Of a stretch of 64,000 nucleotides of DNA, positions 1 to 5,875 are shown piece by piece. Source of the stretch: an uncultured Pelagibacteraceae bacterium (lineage in GTDB: Bacteria > Pseudomonadota > Alphaproteobacteria > Pelagibacterales > Pelagibacteraceae). Within the stretch, counting starts at the first letter, position 1. Every line of letters begins with the position of its first letter. Both the position numbers and the translations under genes were made by a program. Where the stretch lies: the NCBI GenBank assembly GCA_902635685.1, contig CACPOY010000004.1:31785-95784 (forward strand), written 5' to 3'. The notes beneath the pieces are model-generated. The model saw only the letters and a program-made list of their open reading frames with translations. It did no database searches and had not been told where the DNA came from.

Positions 1-1
1 T

Positions 2-733
2 AACGCAGGTTCAGATGGTGAACTCTTGTTAAAAAAGAATGACCCTTCAAATGTTAAAGATTGTTTTGAGGGATTTAATAGAGCAACGTTTGCTTTTAAT
101 CAGGCATTAGATGGCATTTTATTTGAACCAGTTGCCAAAGCGTATCGAATTCTACCTTCGCCAGTCAGAACAGGTGTTGGAAATAGCTTAAACAATTTAT
201 CTCATCTAGTGACCATACCTAATAATATTCTTCAAGGAGATTTCAAACAAGCTGGCATAAACACCGGGAGATTTGTAATCAATACTACAGTAGGAATTTT
301 AGGAATTTTTGATGTCGCAACAAAAATGGGGTTTTCGGAATATGTAAAGGAAGACTATGGACAATCTTTAGGAACGGCTGGAGTTGGTCCAGGATGCTAC
401 TTAGTTTTACCAGTTTTAGGTCCATCTACTATTAGAGATACCACAGGTTCAATAATGAATATTCTTGGGGGAGACCCGTGGTATAATGTTAGTGTTAAAA
501 ACGACACAAGATATTTTAATGAAAAAGACTATTATGTAAGTCGAGGTACTGATGGCGTAAACTTTAGAGCAAAAAATATTGAGTCTTTTGATAATTTAGA
601 GGAAAATGCAATTGATTTTTATGCTTCCGTTAAGAGTTTATATCTACAAGACAGAAAACAAAAAATTTTAAATACAAAAGGAGTTGTTGATACAATGAAT
701 GACTCTGATTGGGAAGAAATTGAAGACAAATAA
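2..733 (+). CDS. mlaA: MlaA (VacJ) family outer-membrane lipid-asymmetry lipoprotein, 5' end outside window
   Basis: MlaA sits in the outer membrane and removes mislocalised phospholipids from the outer leaflet, passing them to periplasmic MlaC. The family hallmark is near the N-terminus (FEGFNRATFAFN), followed by the LPSPVRTGVGNSLNNL stretch and the glycine-rich GVGPGCYLVLPVLGPSTIRD segment. The ORF track begins at a TTG at base 26, but the same frame is open to the window edge and no signal peptide or lipobox is present, so the real start lies upstream. The next gene, mlaC, overlaps or abuts its end, which supports one transcription unit for the Mla pathway. The family call is secure; the N-terminus is not visible. 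Confidence 0.9.
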   Translation, partial: NAGSDGELLLKKNDPSNVKDCFEGFNRATFAFNQALDGILFEPVAKAYRILPSPVRTGVGNSLNNLSHLVTIPNNILQGDFKQAGINTGRFVINTTVGILGIFDVATKMGFSEYVKEDYGQSLGTAGVGPGCYLVLPVLGPSTIRDTTGSIMNILGGDPWYNVSVKNDTRYFNEKDYYVSRGTDGVNFRAKNIESFDNLEENAIDFYASVKSLYLQDRKQKILNTKGVVDTMNDSDWEEIEDK

Positions 734-743
734 TTTTTTTAAA

Positions 744-1334
744 ATGATTAAAAAATTAATTGTTTTTAATTTCATCATCTTTTTGATCTCCTTAAATGCG
801 GTACATTCAATAGAACCAGATATTTTCGTTCAATCTACAGTAAATAGGGCATCTGATACACTAAGTGGCAATAAAACAAAAGAGGAGAGAATTGAAAAAT
901 TGAAGCAAATAGCCTTGGATACCGTTGATATAAAAGGCATAGGATTTTACTCTTTAGGAAAACATAGAAAAAATTTAACAAGTGATAAAAAAAAAGAATA
1001 CTCAAAAGTTTTTAAAGATTATTTTCTAAATAGTTTTTCAAGCAGACTCGCAGAGTACTCAAACCCAGTAATAGAGGTAAATTCTAAAGAAAAAATTAAT
1101 GATAATTATACTATAGTTTCGAGTACGTTAGCAGCAACTGACAAAAGACCAGCTATAAAAATTGATTGGAGAATTTATACGAAAAATCCTGATAAACCTT
1201 TAATTAGGGACTTAATCATAGAGGGTTTAAGTCTTGCAAGAACCCAAAAAGAAGAATTTAATTCAATTATTCAAGGTGCTGATGGAGATGTAGAAGTGCT
1301 ATTTGCAAGCTTAAGAAATTTTTCAAAAAAGTGA
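744..1334 (+). CDS. mlaC: MlaC family periplasmic phospholipid-transport protein
   Basis: MlaC (Ttg2D/Tgt2 family) is the soluble periplasmic carrier that moves phospholipid between MlaA and the inner-membrane MlaFEDB complex. The ORF track opens at 699 inside mlaA, but an ATG at 744 directly begins a convincing signal peptide (MIKKLIVFNFIIFLISLNAVHS), so I use 744. The mature protein has the family pattern of an early helix (VQSTVNRASDTL), DIKGIGFYSLGKHRKNLT, and a C-terminal DLIIEGLSLARTQKEEF segment. Length, about 197 residues, is normal. It follows mlaA by 10 bases. It is the last gene before the tRNA-bounded island. Confidence 0.88.
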   Translation: MIKKLIVFNFIIFLISLNAVHSIEPDIFVQSTVNRASDTLSGNKTKEERIEKLKQIALDTVDIKGIGFYSLGKHRKNLTSDKKKEYSKVFKDYFLNSFSSRLAEYSNPVIEVNSKEKINDNYTIVSSTLAATDKRPAIKIDWRIYTKNPDKPLIRDLIIEGLSLARTQKEEFNSIIQGADGDVEVLFASLRNFSKK

Positions 1335-1348
1335 AAAACTTTAGTTTG

Positions 1349-1425
1349 TGGTGGGCCCGCCAGGACTCGAACCTGGGACCAATACATTATGAGTGTACTG
1401 CTCTAACCAACTGAGCTACAGGCCC
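1349..1425 (-). tRNA. tRNA-Ile2 (CAT anticodon, lysidine type) or tRNA-Met
   Basis: The minus strand folds into a complete 77-nt cloverleaf with a 7-bp acceptor stem (GGGCCTG with CGGGCCC, one T-G pair), D arm AGCTCAGTTGGTTAGAGC, anticodon loop CTCATAA, T arm around GGTTCGAGTCC, and an encoded CCA. The anticodon is CAT. The GGGCC acceptor resembles alphaproteobacterial Ile2(CAT) tRNAs better than elongator Met (as I remember them), so I favour tRNA-Ile2 matured by TilS, with Met as the alternative. Its first 40 nt are repeated exactly at 5673-5712, so the gene is the left boundary of an island. Its present 5' flank belongs to the island. Confidence 0.9.
1386..1425. repeat. Left 40-bp direct repeat (attL-like), inside intact tRNA
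   Basis: This copy begins ATTATGAGTG and ends ACAGGCCC. It is identical base for base to 5673-5712, and identity stops abruptly on both sides (C versus A before, T versus A after). It corresponds to the 5' half of the tRNA, ending at the anticodon loop. Confidence 0.93.
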
Positions 1426-1544
1426 TTTGATAAATCTAGGTTTTATACGATTAAAAAAGTTAATCAAGCACCAATGTTTATATTTTGTTTCTATTTATTT
1501 ACTTTTTTATCAAAGTTGATTTTATGCTTCTTCATTAATCCACC
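1426..1544 (-). promoter_or_regulatory. Island-derived upstream region of tRNA-Ile2; weak promoter candidate
   Basis: After integration the intact tRNA must be transcribed from island DNA. On the minus strand there is a TATAAA (1442-1447) with a TTGATT (1462-1467) upstream, but the spacing is only 14 bp, so this is a weak candidate. Nothing better is visible in these 119 bp, and the tRNA may instead be read through from the six-gene island operon, whose last gene stops at 1545. Confidence 0.25.
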
Positions 1545-1877
1545 CTAGTTATTTCGCTTATATTGGTTTATCATTTTTTTTTCTATCTTATCAAATCTAT
1601 CTTTGGGAATCTTACTTTTAACAAATCTTAAAATAGTATCGTTGTCAATTTTGTATTTTTTTTCTAATTGCAAACTTGAATAACCATTATTAAACTCAGA
1701 AATTATCCTGTTACCTAACTTTTCATCTATAATATTTCTTCTTTTACCTGAAACTGGAGTATCAGACCAAACTACGCCCCATCTGTTTTTTCTTTTATAA
1801 ATGTGTGTTTTTGTTTTTATGGGACTTGTATTTCCTTTGTTACGTGTTGACGGAGATAAATCAGCTAATTTTGTCAT
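1545..1877 (-). CDS. Small basic HTH-like protein of unknown function (island)
   Basis: I do not recognise this 110-residue protein. The N-terminal half is basic and low in structure (KTKTHIYKRKNRWGVVWSD); the C-terminal half contains a plausible helix-turn-helix pattern (ISEFNNGYSSLQLEKKYKI followed by NDTILRFVKSKI), as in resolvase/recombination directionality-type or transcriptional DNA-binding helices. It is the last gene of the island operon and overlaps the end of the MORN gene by 17 bp. It lacks the catalytic residues of a recombinase. A DNA-binding regulator or excisionase-like role is inference only. Confidence 0.6.
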   Translation of the reverse strand: MTKLADLSPSTRNKGNTSPIKTKTHIYKRKNRWGVVWSDTPVSGKRRNIIDEKLGNRIISEFNNGYSSLQLEKKYKIDNDTILRFVKSKIPKDRFDKIEKKMINQYKRNN

Positions 1878-2433
1878 CTGGAATTTTTAATTTAGATTTT
1901 TTAAAAAGACCTTTAAATGATCCTTCAGAATTAATAAGAACTCCTTTGTCAAATTCATCATCTTTAAAAGTACCTGTAAACGAACTTTCAGTATCCATTG
2001 CTTTTACAAAGTATTTTGGATTATCTGCTCCCACTCCTCTACATTCACCAATTGATGGGTGGTAATTCGACCAAAATCCTTTTCCATTTTTTTTACCATT
2101 TTTCCAATTTCCTTTATAGAATGATACTACTTCTGGTAAATAATTTTGTATTTGAAGTATGATCTCTAGCCCTTTGCCAGTTCTTTTTTTGTTTTTAATT
2201 TTTCCTTTAAAATAGGAAATTGCTGGCCTACCTGGCGATCCAAACTCTTGATTTCTATCTATTGGTTTAAATTTTACCTCTTTATAAGTCCAATTTTTAG
2301 GTTCTGGATAATATCTATCTCCACCTTTGGAAATAATCATTCCCCAAATTACAGAGCTTTTCTTTCGTTCAAAAACTATTTGATAAAATTTTTTATCTCC
2401 AAATTCATTGTTTTTAAATCTAATCCTTTTCAT
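1861..2433 (-). CDS. MORN-repeat protein (island)
   Basis: The protein has at least three MORN-type repeats in its C-terminal two thirds: around residues 75-90 (YFKGKIKNKKRTGKGLEI), 105-122 (FYKGNWKNGKKNGKGFW, nearly consensus) and 150-165 (FTGTFKDDEFDKGVLI). MORN motifs form an elongated beta sheet used for protein or membrane contacts and have no catalytic role by themselves. The N-terminal ~70 residues are unassigned. There is no signal peptide or membrane segment, so it is probably cytoplasmic. It is translationally coupled to its upstream neighbour through a 4-bp ATGA overlap and overlaps the downstream small gene. Function in the island is unknown; a scaffold or effector role is possible. 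Confidence 0.75.
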   Translation of the reverse strand: MKRIRFKNNEFGDKKFYQIVFERKKSSVIWGMIISKGGDRYYPEPKNWTYKEVKFKPIDRNQEFGSPGRPAISYFKGKIKNKKRTGKGLEIILQIQNYLPEVVSFYKGNWKNGKKNGKGFWSNYHPSIGECRGVGADNPKYFVKAMDTESSFTGTFKDDEFDKGVLINSEGSFKGLFKKSKLKIPDDKIS

Positions 2434-2948
2434 TTGATATAAAACTTATTTTTTTCTAATTTTTTTTGCTCTTCTTTTACAAATTTTATTGCTAAATTTT
2501 TACTCTTAACTTTTTTTATACAGTAAGCTACTTGGAAGCCTTCTTCAATGTCTTGAAAAAACAATATTATATAAAAGCATTTATTAATTTTTGAACTTAT
2601 TATGAAATAAAAATACCAAGGAGTTGGTTCTTTGTCTCCATAGGCGAAAAGATAATTTTTTTCTAGTTTAAAATTACTATGGACATGATCTAATAAATTT
2701 CCATTCTCCATTGCTTGATCCATAAAATCACCACTATTTTCAACAACATCTTCCTCGAGTTTTTTATAACTTATTTTTTTAGTAGTACTCGATTTTATTA
2801 AATCTCTATATATATCCTGAGGGTTTTTTCGGATAAAAGATGGTGTAGGAGGATAACTAATCTTATTCTTACATTGTTTATCTAAATATTTAATGAATTT
2901 ATTTAAATCAAAATTTTCAACCAAGTCATCAAAGCTATATTTCTTCAT
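2430..2948 (-). CDS. Hypothetical protein (island)
   Basis: A 172-residue protein I cannot assign. It starts MKKYSFDDLVENFDLNKFIKYLD and has a Lys/Glu-rich first half, then a more hydrophobic beta-like core (NYLFAYGDKEPTPWYFYFII, KCFYIILFFQDIEEGF) and a charged helical tail. No signal peptide, zinc ligands or catalytic motif stands out. It shares ATGA with the MORN gene downstream, so the two are likely made together. The 12-bp gap to the upstream gene keeps it in the same operon. Confidence 0.6.
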   Translation of the reverse strand: MKKYSFDDLVENFDLNKFIKYLDKQCKNKISYPPTPSFIRKNPQDIYRDLIKSSTTKKISYKKLEEDVVENSGDFMDQAMENGNLLDHVHSNFKLEKNYLFAYGDKEPTPWYFYFIISSKINKCFYIILFFQDIEEGFQVAYCIKKVKSKNLAIKFVKEEQKKLEKNKFYIK

Positions 2949-2960
2949 CTAATCACTCTA

Positions 2961-3401
2961 TCATTCTACTTCAGTTAACCATTTGGGCCAAGACCTTGAT
3001 TCAAATTTTCTATCAAGCTTAAATTCGTTGATAATCATTCTTAAAATTTCAGACTTTGAATACCCTTCTTTAAAAAGCTCTTTTGCTCTTTTTATTTTAG
3101 CATTTTTAAGTTTCTGAACTTCTGAACTATATTGAACTAAATTTGATTTATCTCCACCAGGGTTTCCTAGAAGTCTTTTATTTCCTAGCATGCCCTTTGC
3201 TCTTTTTTCTTCAAGAATTTTAGTAAGCTTTTTTCTTTTTCTTAATGCTTCCTCAGCTAAAAATTTACTATTATAGATTTGTAGCCCTCTGAACTCCATT
3301 GGGATATTGCTATTTTTAGTTTGGGGTCTAGAAAATAAAATTTTATATTTTCCATTTGGATTATTTTTATCAACAGGTCTGATTTTATTATGATTACTCA
3401 T
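2961..3401 (-). CDS. Small basic protein with HTH-like C-terminus, unknown function (island)
   Basis: A 146-residue, strongly basic protein that I do not recognise. The N-terminal part has beta-like segments (GKYKILFSRPQ, MEFRGLQIYNSKFLAEEAL), then a highly charged helix (RKRKKLTKILEEKRAKG), and near the end a possible helix-turn-helix (AKELFKEGYSKSEILRMII). Nucleic-acid binding is likely from composition alone. Its end of translation connects to the operon: the nuclease gene upstream overlaps its start by 8 bp, suggesting stoichiometric or coupled expression with that nuclease. Confidence 0.6.
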   Translation of the reverse strand: MSNHNKIRPVDKNNPNGKYKILFSRPQTKNSNIPMEFRGLQIYNSKFLAEEALRKRKKLTKILEEKRAKGMLGNKRLLGNPGGDKSNLVQYSSEVQKLKNAKIKRAKELFKEGYSKSEILRMIINEFKLDRKFESRSWPKWLTEVE

Positions 3402-4938
3402 TAGATTTATTCATTAAAAATTTTATTAGATAATAAAGTGCTAGTGTATCTTTTGCACAATAATCCACTAAATTTTTTATTTGTTTTTTTCTTTGATCAT
3501 CATTTGTTTTTACGTCTGTATAAACAAACCAGGCTAATTGAGCACCATCACCTCCCCCAATATTATCTTGTCCATCATAACTTACAGGACAATCTGGAAT
3601 AGCTTTTATAATTGATTTTATTGTCCATTCACCATTCATTTTTGGAGAGTAAAAATTCATTCTTGAAAGGATTAAACTATCCTCAATTCTATTTATAATT
3701 TTATCTATTTTGTTTGCTAAATCCATACAGCTATCTTTAGTTTTTAGTAAATTTAAAATTCTTATTTCTACCCCTTTAGCGTTGTGTGCAAATATAGTTC
3801 CAGTTTCACCCACAGCTTCCAAAAGAGTTTCAACAAACTGTCTTTCGATATCTTGATCTGTAAACTTTAAAAATGATTTACCATCATCTATTTCTTTATC
3901 TATATTTTCCCACTTATGTACTGACCATTGAAAAGGTAAAGCCTCATAAGGTTGTGTATTTTCTATCAAAGGTACACCCTGTGCAATTGTTTCAAAGTCA
4001 ATAAAATAAAAAGGAAAATTAAATGTTTTAAATATATTTTTTAAATTTGGATCAAACCAATCTTTATTATTTTTGTGAGCCTGTTGAATTATACCATGAT
4101 AATTCAGAGCATAATCTTTTCTATTTTTAAAATATCTTGCTGGTACTTTTTGTAAATCATTACTTTTTATCTCTTCCATATATGATTTTAAGTCCTTGCT
4201 GGCACCAATGTAAGGCAAAATTTTATAAGATGTTTCGTTTGACTTTGGTAACAGAGAAATACATCTATCTTGATAATCACATTCGTAAGGTTTTGTACAA
4301 TGAGCACCCATTGGGACTGAAGGACAAGGGGTATTATTTTCAGTTAATGGAAGTAATTCATTAATATAACTTGGAATTTCTTTCTCAAACTCAACTATAT
4401 TTTCAGAAATGTCATTTTCGTCATTTATTAAATTTTTGTAATCTTTACTTTTATCCAAAGTAAAATCTTTGTTGATATGTATTACTTTGCAACTAACTAA
4501 TTCTTGACCGAACTCTCTCAAACATTTTCTTACAATAAAAGATTGGATGGATATATCTGGATAGTGTTCGTTTTTAATTTTAGTAGACGATTTTGCTTCT
4601 AATAGTTCCCAACCATTTTCTTTTCGAATAAGCACATCTGTTCTTACTTGAGTATCTAAATATTCAAAAGTACCTTCATAAATTACGTTGATCTCTTTTG
4701 AGTTTATTGCGTCTTTGGTTTTAACAATTAAATCATCCCAAATTCCTGTAAGATTTAACTCCTTACCATGAATTTTTGTATAATGTTTCCTTATAACTTC
4801 ATTAAAACGCTCACCTCTTTCAAATGTAGCTTTCTTTACTTTTTTTGCAGGTTCATGAATGTCAAACCAAAGTTTTTTTTTACATTGTAATCCACTAGCA
4901 ATTTTACTTTTGGTGAGTCTGTAAGTTTTGGGATTCAT
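3394..4938 (-). CDS. DUF2779-type protein: Cas4/RecB-like nuclease with Fe-S cysteines fused to DEDDy-like exonuclease domain (island)
   Basis: The N-terminus (SKIASGLQCKKKLWF) matches the start of DUF2779/RecB-like proteins. A PD-(D/E)xK site is visible as D101 with E114-A-K116 (the ELLEAKSS strand). Cys19 plus Cys205, Cys214, Cys220 and Cys226 could form a Cas4/AddB-type Fe-S cluster holding the two ends of this domain. The C-terminal half begins FYFIDFETIAQG (D314, E316) and continues with FAHNAKGVEIRIL (N386) and DYCAKDTLAL (Y493-x3-D497), the order of motifs in DEDDy 3'-5' exonucleases. The protein therefore carries two predicted nuclease folds. The family is uncharacterised as far as I know; a role in defence against foreign DNA or in element processing is inference. 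It lies centrally in the island operon, 2 bp after its upstream gene. Confidence 0.8.
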   Translation of the reverse strand: MNPKTYRLTKSKIASGLQCKKKLWFDIHEPAKKVKKATFERGERFNEVIRKHYTKIHGKELNLTGIWDDLIVKTKDAINSKEINVIYEGTFEYLDTQVRTDVLIRKENGWELLEAKSSTKIKNEHYPDISIQSFIVRKCLREFGQELVSCKVIHINKDFTLDKSKDYKNLINDENDISENIVEFEKEIPSYINELLPLTENNTPCPSVPMGAHCTKPYECDYQDRCISLLPKSNETSYKILPYIGASKDLKSYMEEIKSNDLQKVPARYFKNRKDYALNYHGIIQQAHKNNKDWFDPNLKNIFKTFNFPFYFIDFETIAQGVPLIENTQPYEALPFQWSVHKWENIDKEIDDGKSFLKFTDQDIERQFVETLLEAVGETGTIFAHNAKGVEIRILNLLKTKDSCMDLANKIDKIINRIEDSLILSRMNFYSPKMNGEWTIKSIIKAIPDCPVSYDGQDNIGGGDGAQLAWFVYTDVKTNDDQRKKQIKNLVDYCAKDTLALYYLIKFLMNKSNE

Positions 4939-4940
4939 GA

Positions 4941-5381
4941 TTAATTATCCATTGAGTAATACTTTTTGAATTTATTTTTGAATTTGTCATAAATTCTTTT
5001 ATCAATTTCATTGTAATATTTTTTGGATTTGGGATCTACACCTTCAAACTCTACCAATTCCTTATGTATTTTAAATGCTGCATTTGTCATGAGCTCATCG
5101 TAGCCAAACCAACAATTATGTTTTGCCCACTTCTCAGCTTTAGGATCAATATTAAATTTCTCTTTTTTATAATATTTCCAATCAATTTTGCCATAAATTT
5201 TGTGAGCAAAGCTTTTTAAGTGTTTAATAAAAAAACGAATTAAATTTAATGTTCCAACCAATAAGTAAGTTTTAATAATCTTAAGTTTCTTTTTTCGTCG
5301 CATATATCCTTTCTCATACCAAAAGTTTGATAAGGATACATTAATCCTAAGTATAGATCTTCGAATCCAATACCAAACCAA
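4941..5381 (-). CDS. Protein with phage-like C-terminal module, unknown function (island)
   Basis: The first ~50 residues are basic with a hydrophobic helix (TYLLVGTLNLIRFFI), perhaps a membrane anchor. The C-terminal half (DPKAEKWAKHNCWFGYDE, then a helical IHKELVEFEGVDPKSKKYY and EIDKRIYDKF) closely resembles a short module I remember from many marine podovirus and myovirus structural or scaffold-associated proteins; this is recollection, not a search. It is the first gene of the island operon and so the one nearest the island's right end. The start could also be the internal ATG at 5303 (MRRKKKLK), which would remove 26 residues. If the phage link holds, it points to a phage or satellite origin of the island. 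Confidence 0.6.
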   Translation of the reverse strand: MVWYWIRRSILRINVSLSNFWYEKGYMRRKKKLKIIKTYLLVGTLNLIRFFIKHLKSFAHKIYGKIDWKYYKKEKFNIDPKAEKWAKHNCWFGYDELMTNAAFKIHKELVEFEGVDPKSKKYYNEIDKRIYDKFKNKFKKYYSMDN

Positions 5382-5672
5382 ATGGTTTTATATTGTTACA
5401 TTTATTTATGTTGATTGGATAAAGTTAAAAAAAGTTAAAAACATTTATATGGGAAGAGAAAATACACCGTTTAAGATCTATAAAGAAAAACGATCGTATT
5501 TACTCTTCCCAAAACGTTAATAAATAACTCTATTAATCAACAATACTATCATAAACATTTTCAAAAAAGATTCAATCTGTTGGTAAATAGTTGGTAAAAA
5601 AATTTCAATTTAAAGTAGATAAAATTAGCATTGGTAACTAAGGATTATAATAAAAAAAAAATTGAACAAGAA
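5382..5672. other. Non-coding right end of island with inverted and direct repeats
   Basis: This 291-bp stretch has no credible gene. It contains a tandem 10-mer AAAGTTAAAA at 5421-5430 and 5431-5440; an inverted repeat of 15-base arms at 5451-5465 and 5496-5510 (GGGAAGAGAAAATAC against GTATTTACTCTTCCC, one mismatch, 30-nt spacer); and three copies of TTGGTAA at 5580, 5591 and 5631. The island operon's promoter must also lie here, but I could not pick a convincing -35/-10 pair. Repeats beside an att-like site are what recombinase arm sites would look like. Confidence 0.6.
5451..5510. repeat. Inverted repeat, 15-bp arms with 30-nt spacer
   Basis: Arms 5451-5465 and 5496-5510 pair at 14 of 15 positions. 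The arms are richer in G+C than the flanking DNA. It is not followed by a T-run on the plus strand and lies upstream, not downstream, of the island operon. It could be a protein-binding site pair or a structured transcript. Confidence 0.6.
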
Positions 5673-5712
5673 ATTATGAGTGTACTGCTCTAACCAACTG
5701 AGCTACAGGCCC
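5673..5712 (-). pseudogene. Displaced 5' half of tRNA-Ile2 (attR-like 40-bp repeat)
   Basis: This copy is identical to the first 40 nt of the intact tRNA at 1349-1425, ending just after the anticodon loop; the 3' half is missing. It lies 48 bp downstream of tRNA-Val on the same strand, so the ancestral locus was probably a tRNA-Val/tRNA-Ile2 pair with one promoter. Transcription of tRNA-Val may still run into this half. Confidence 0.9.
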
Positions 5713-5760
5713 AAGAAAAAAGTATTTATATCAAATTTTGAATTCTTTCAAGTTTAGTCT

Positions 5761-5835
5761 TGGTGGGCCGTGTTGGTTACGCTCCAACTACCCCTGCAAT
5801 GTCAATGCAGTACTCTACTATTGAGCTAACGGCCC
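5761..5835 (-). tRNA. tRNA-Val (GAC)
   Basis: A complete 75-nt minus-strand cloverleaf: acceptor GGGCCGT pairing with ACGGCCC, anticodon stem CTGCA/TGCAG enclosing TTGACAT (anticodon GAC), T arm TTGGAGCGTAACCAA with a less usual T loop (AGCGTAA rather than TTCGANN), and encoded CCA. The atypical T loop may simply be a lineage variant. It is preceded by a good sigma-70-like promoter and followed by the truncated tRNA-Ile2 half. Confidence 0.9.
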
Positions 5836-5846
5836 TTAACAATCAA

Positions 5847-5875
5847 AGCATATATTTAAATATGATTTTTTGCAA
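5847..5875 (-). promoter_or_regulatory. Predicted sigma-70 promoter of tRNA-Val operon
   Basis: On the minus strand TTGCAA (5870-5875) and TATGCT (5847-5852) are separated by 17 bp, and the -10 box ends 11 nt before the tRNA-Val 5' end. It overlaps the 3' end of the upstream O-antigen-ligase-like gene. It was presumably also the original promoter of tRNA-Ile2 before the island inserted. Confidence 0.55.

Larger units (their letters stand above)
1386..5712. mobile_element. tRNA-bounded accessory island (~4.3 kb), no recombinase
   Basis: The segment lies between two identical 40-bp copies of the 5' half of tRNA-Ile2. Reading the minus strand, the repeat runs from tRNA nucleotide 1 through the last base of the anticodon loop plus one. 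This is the outcome expected of site-specific integration with strand exchange in the anticodon loop. The intact tRNA is on the left; the displaced original 5' half remains on the right, 48 bp after tRNA-Val. All six genes run on the minus strand, tightly packed or overlapping, and none is a housekeeping gene. No integrase, transposase or replication gene is visible, so it is either a remnant, a satellite moved in trans, or a fixed cargo cassette. Confidence 0.8.

Noticed and set aside
1545-1877. 110-residue island protein as an integrase
   Set aside because: It is too short and has no R-H-R-Y tyrosine-recombinase set or serine-recombinase catalytic serine region; only an HTH-like segment is visible.
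1805-2065. Plus-strand ORFs inside the island (1805-2065, 2248-2442, 4137-4364)
   Set aside because: They run antisense to well-packed minus-strand genes and show biased, shadow-like composition with no recognisable domains.
5421-5440. CRISPR-like repeats in the island end
   Set aside because: The repeats are only 7-10 bp, with irregular spacing and no spacer structure; no cas1 or cas2 gene is present, and the Cas4-like fold alone is not evidence for CRISPR.
5451-5510. Inverted repeat as an intrinsic terminator
   Set aside because: It has a 30-nt spacer, no T-run, and lies upstream of the island operon rather than after a gene.
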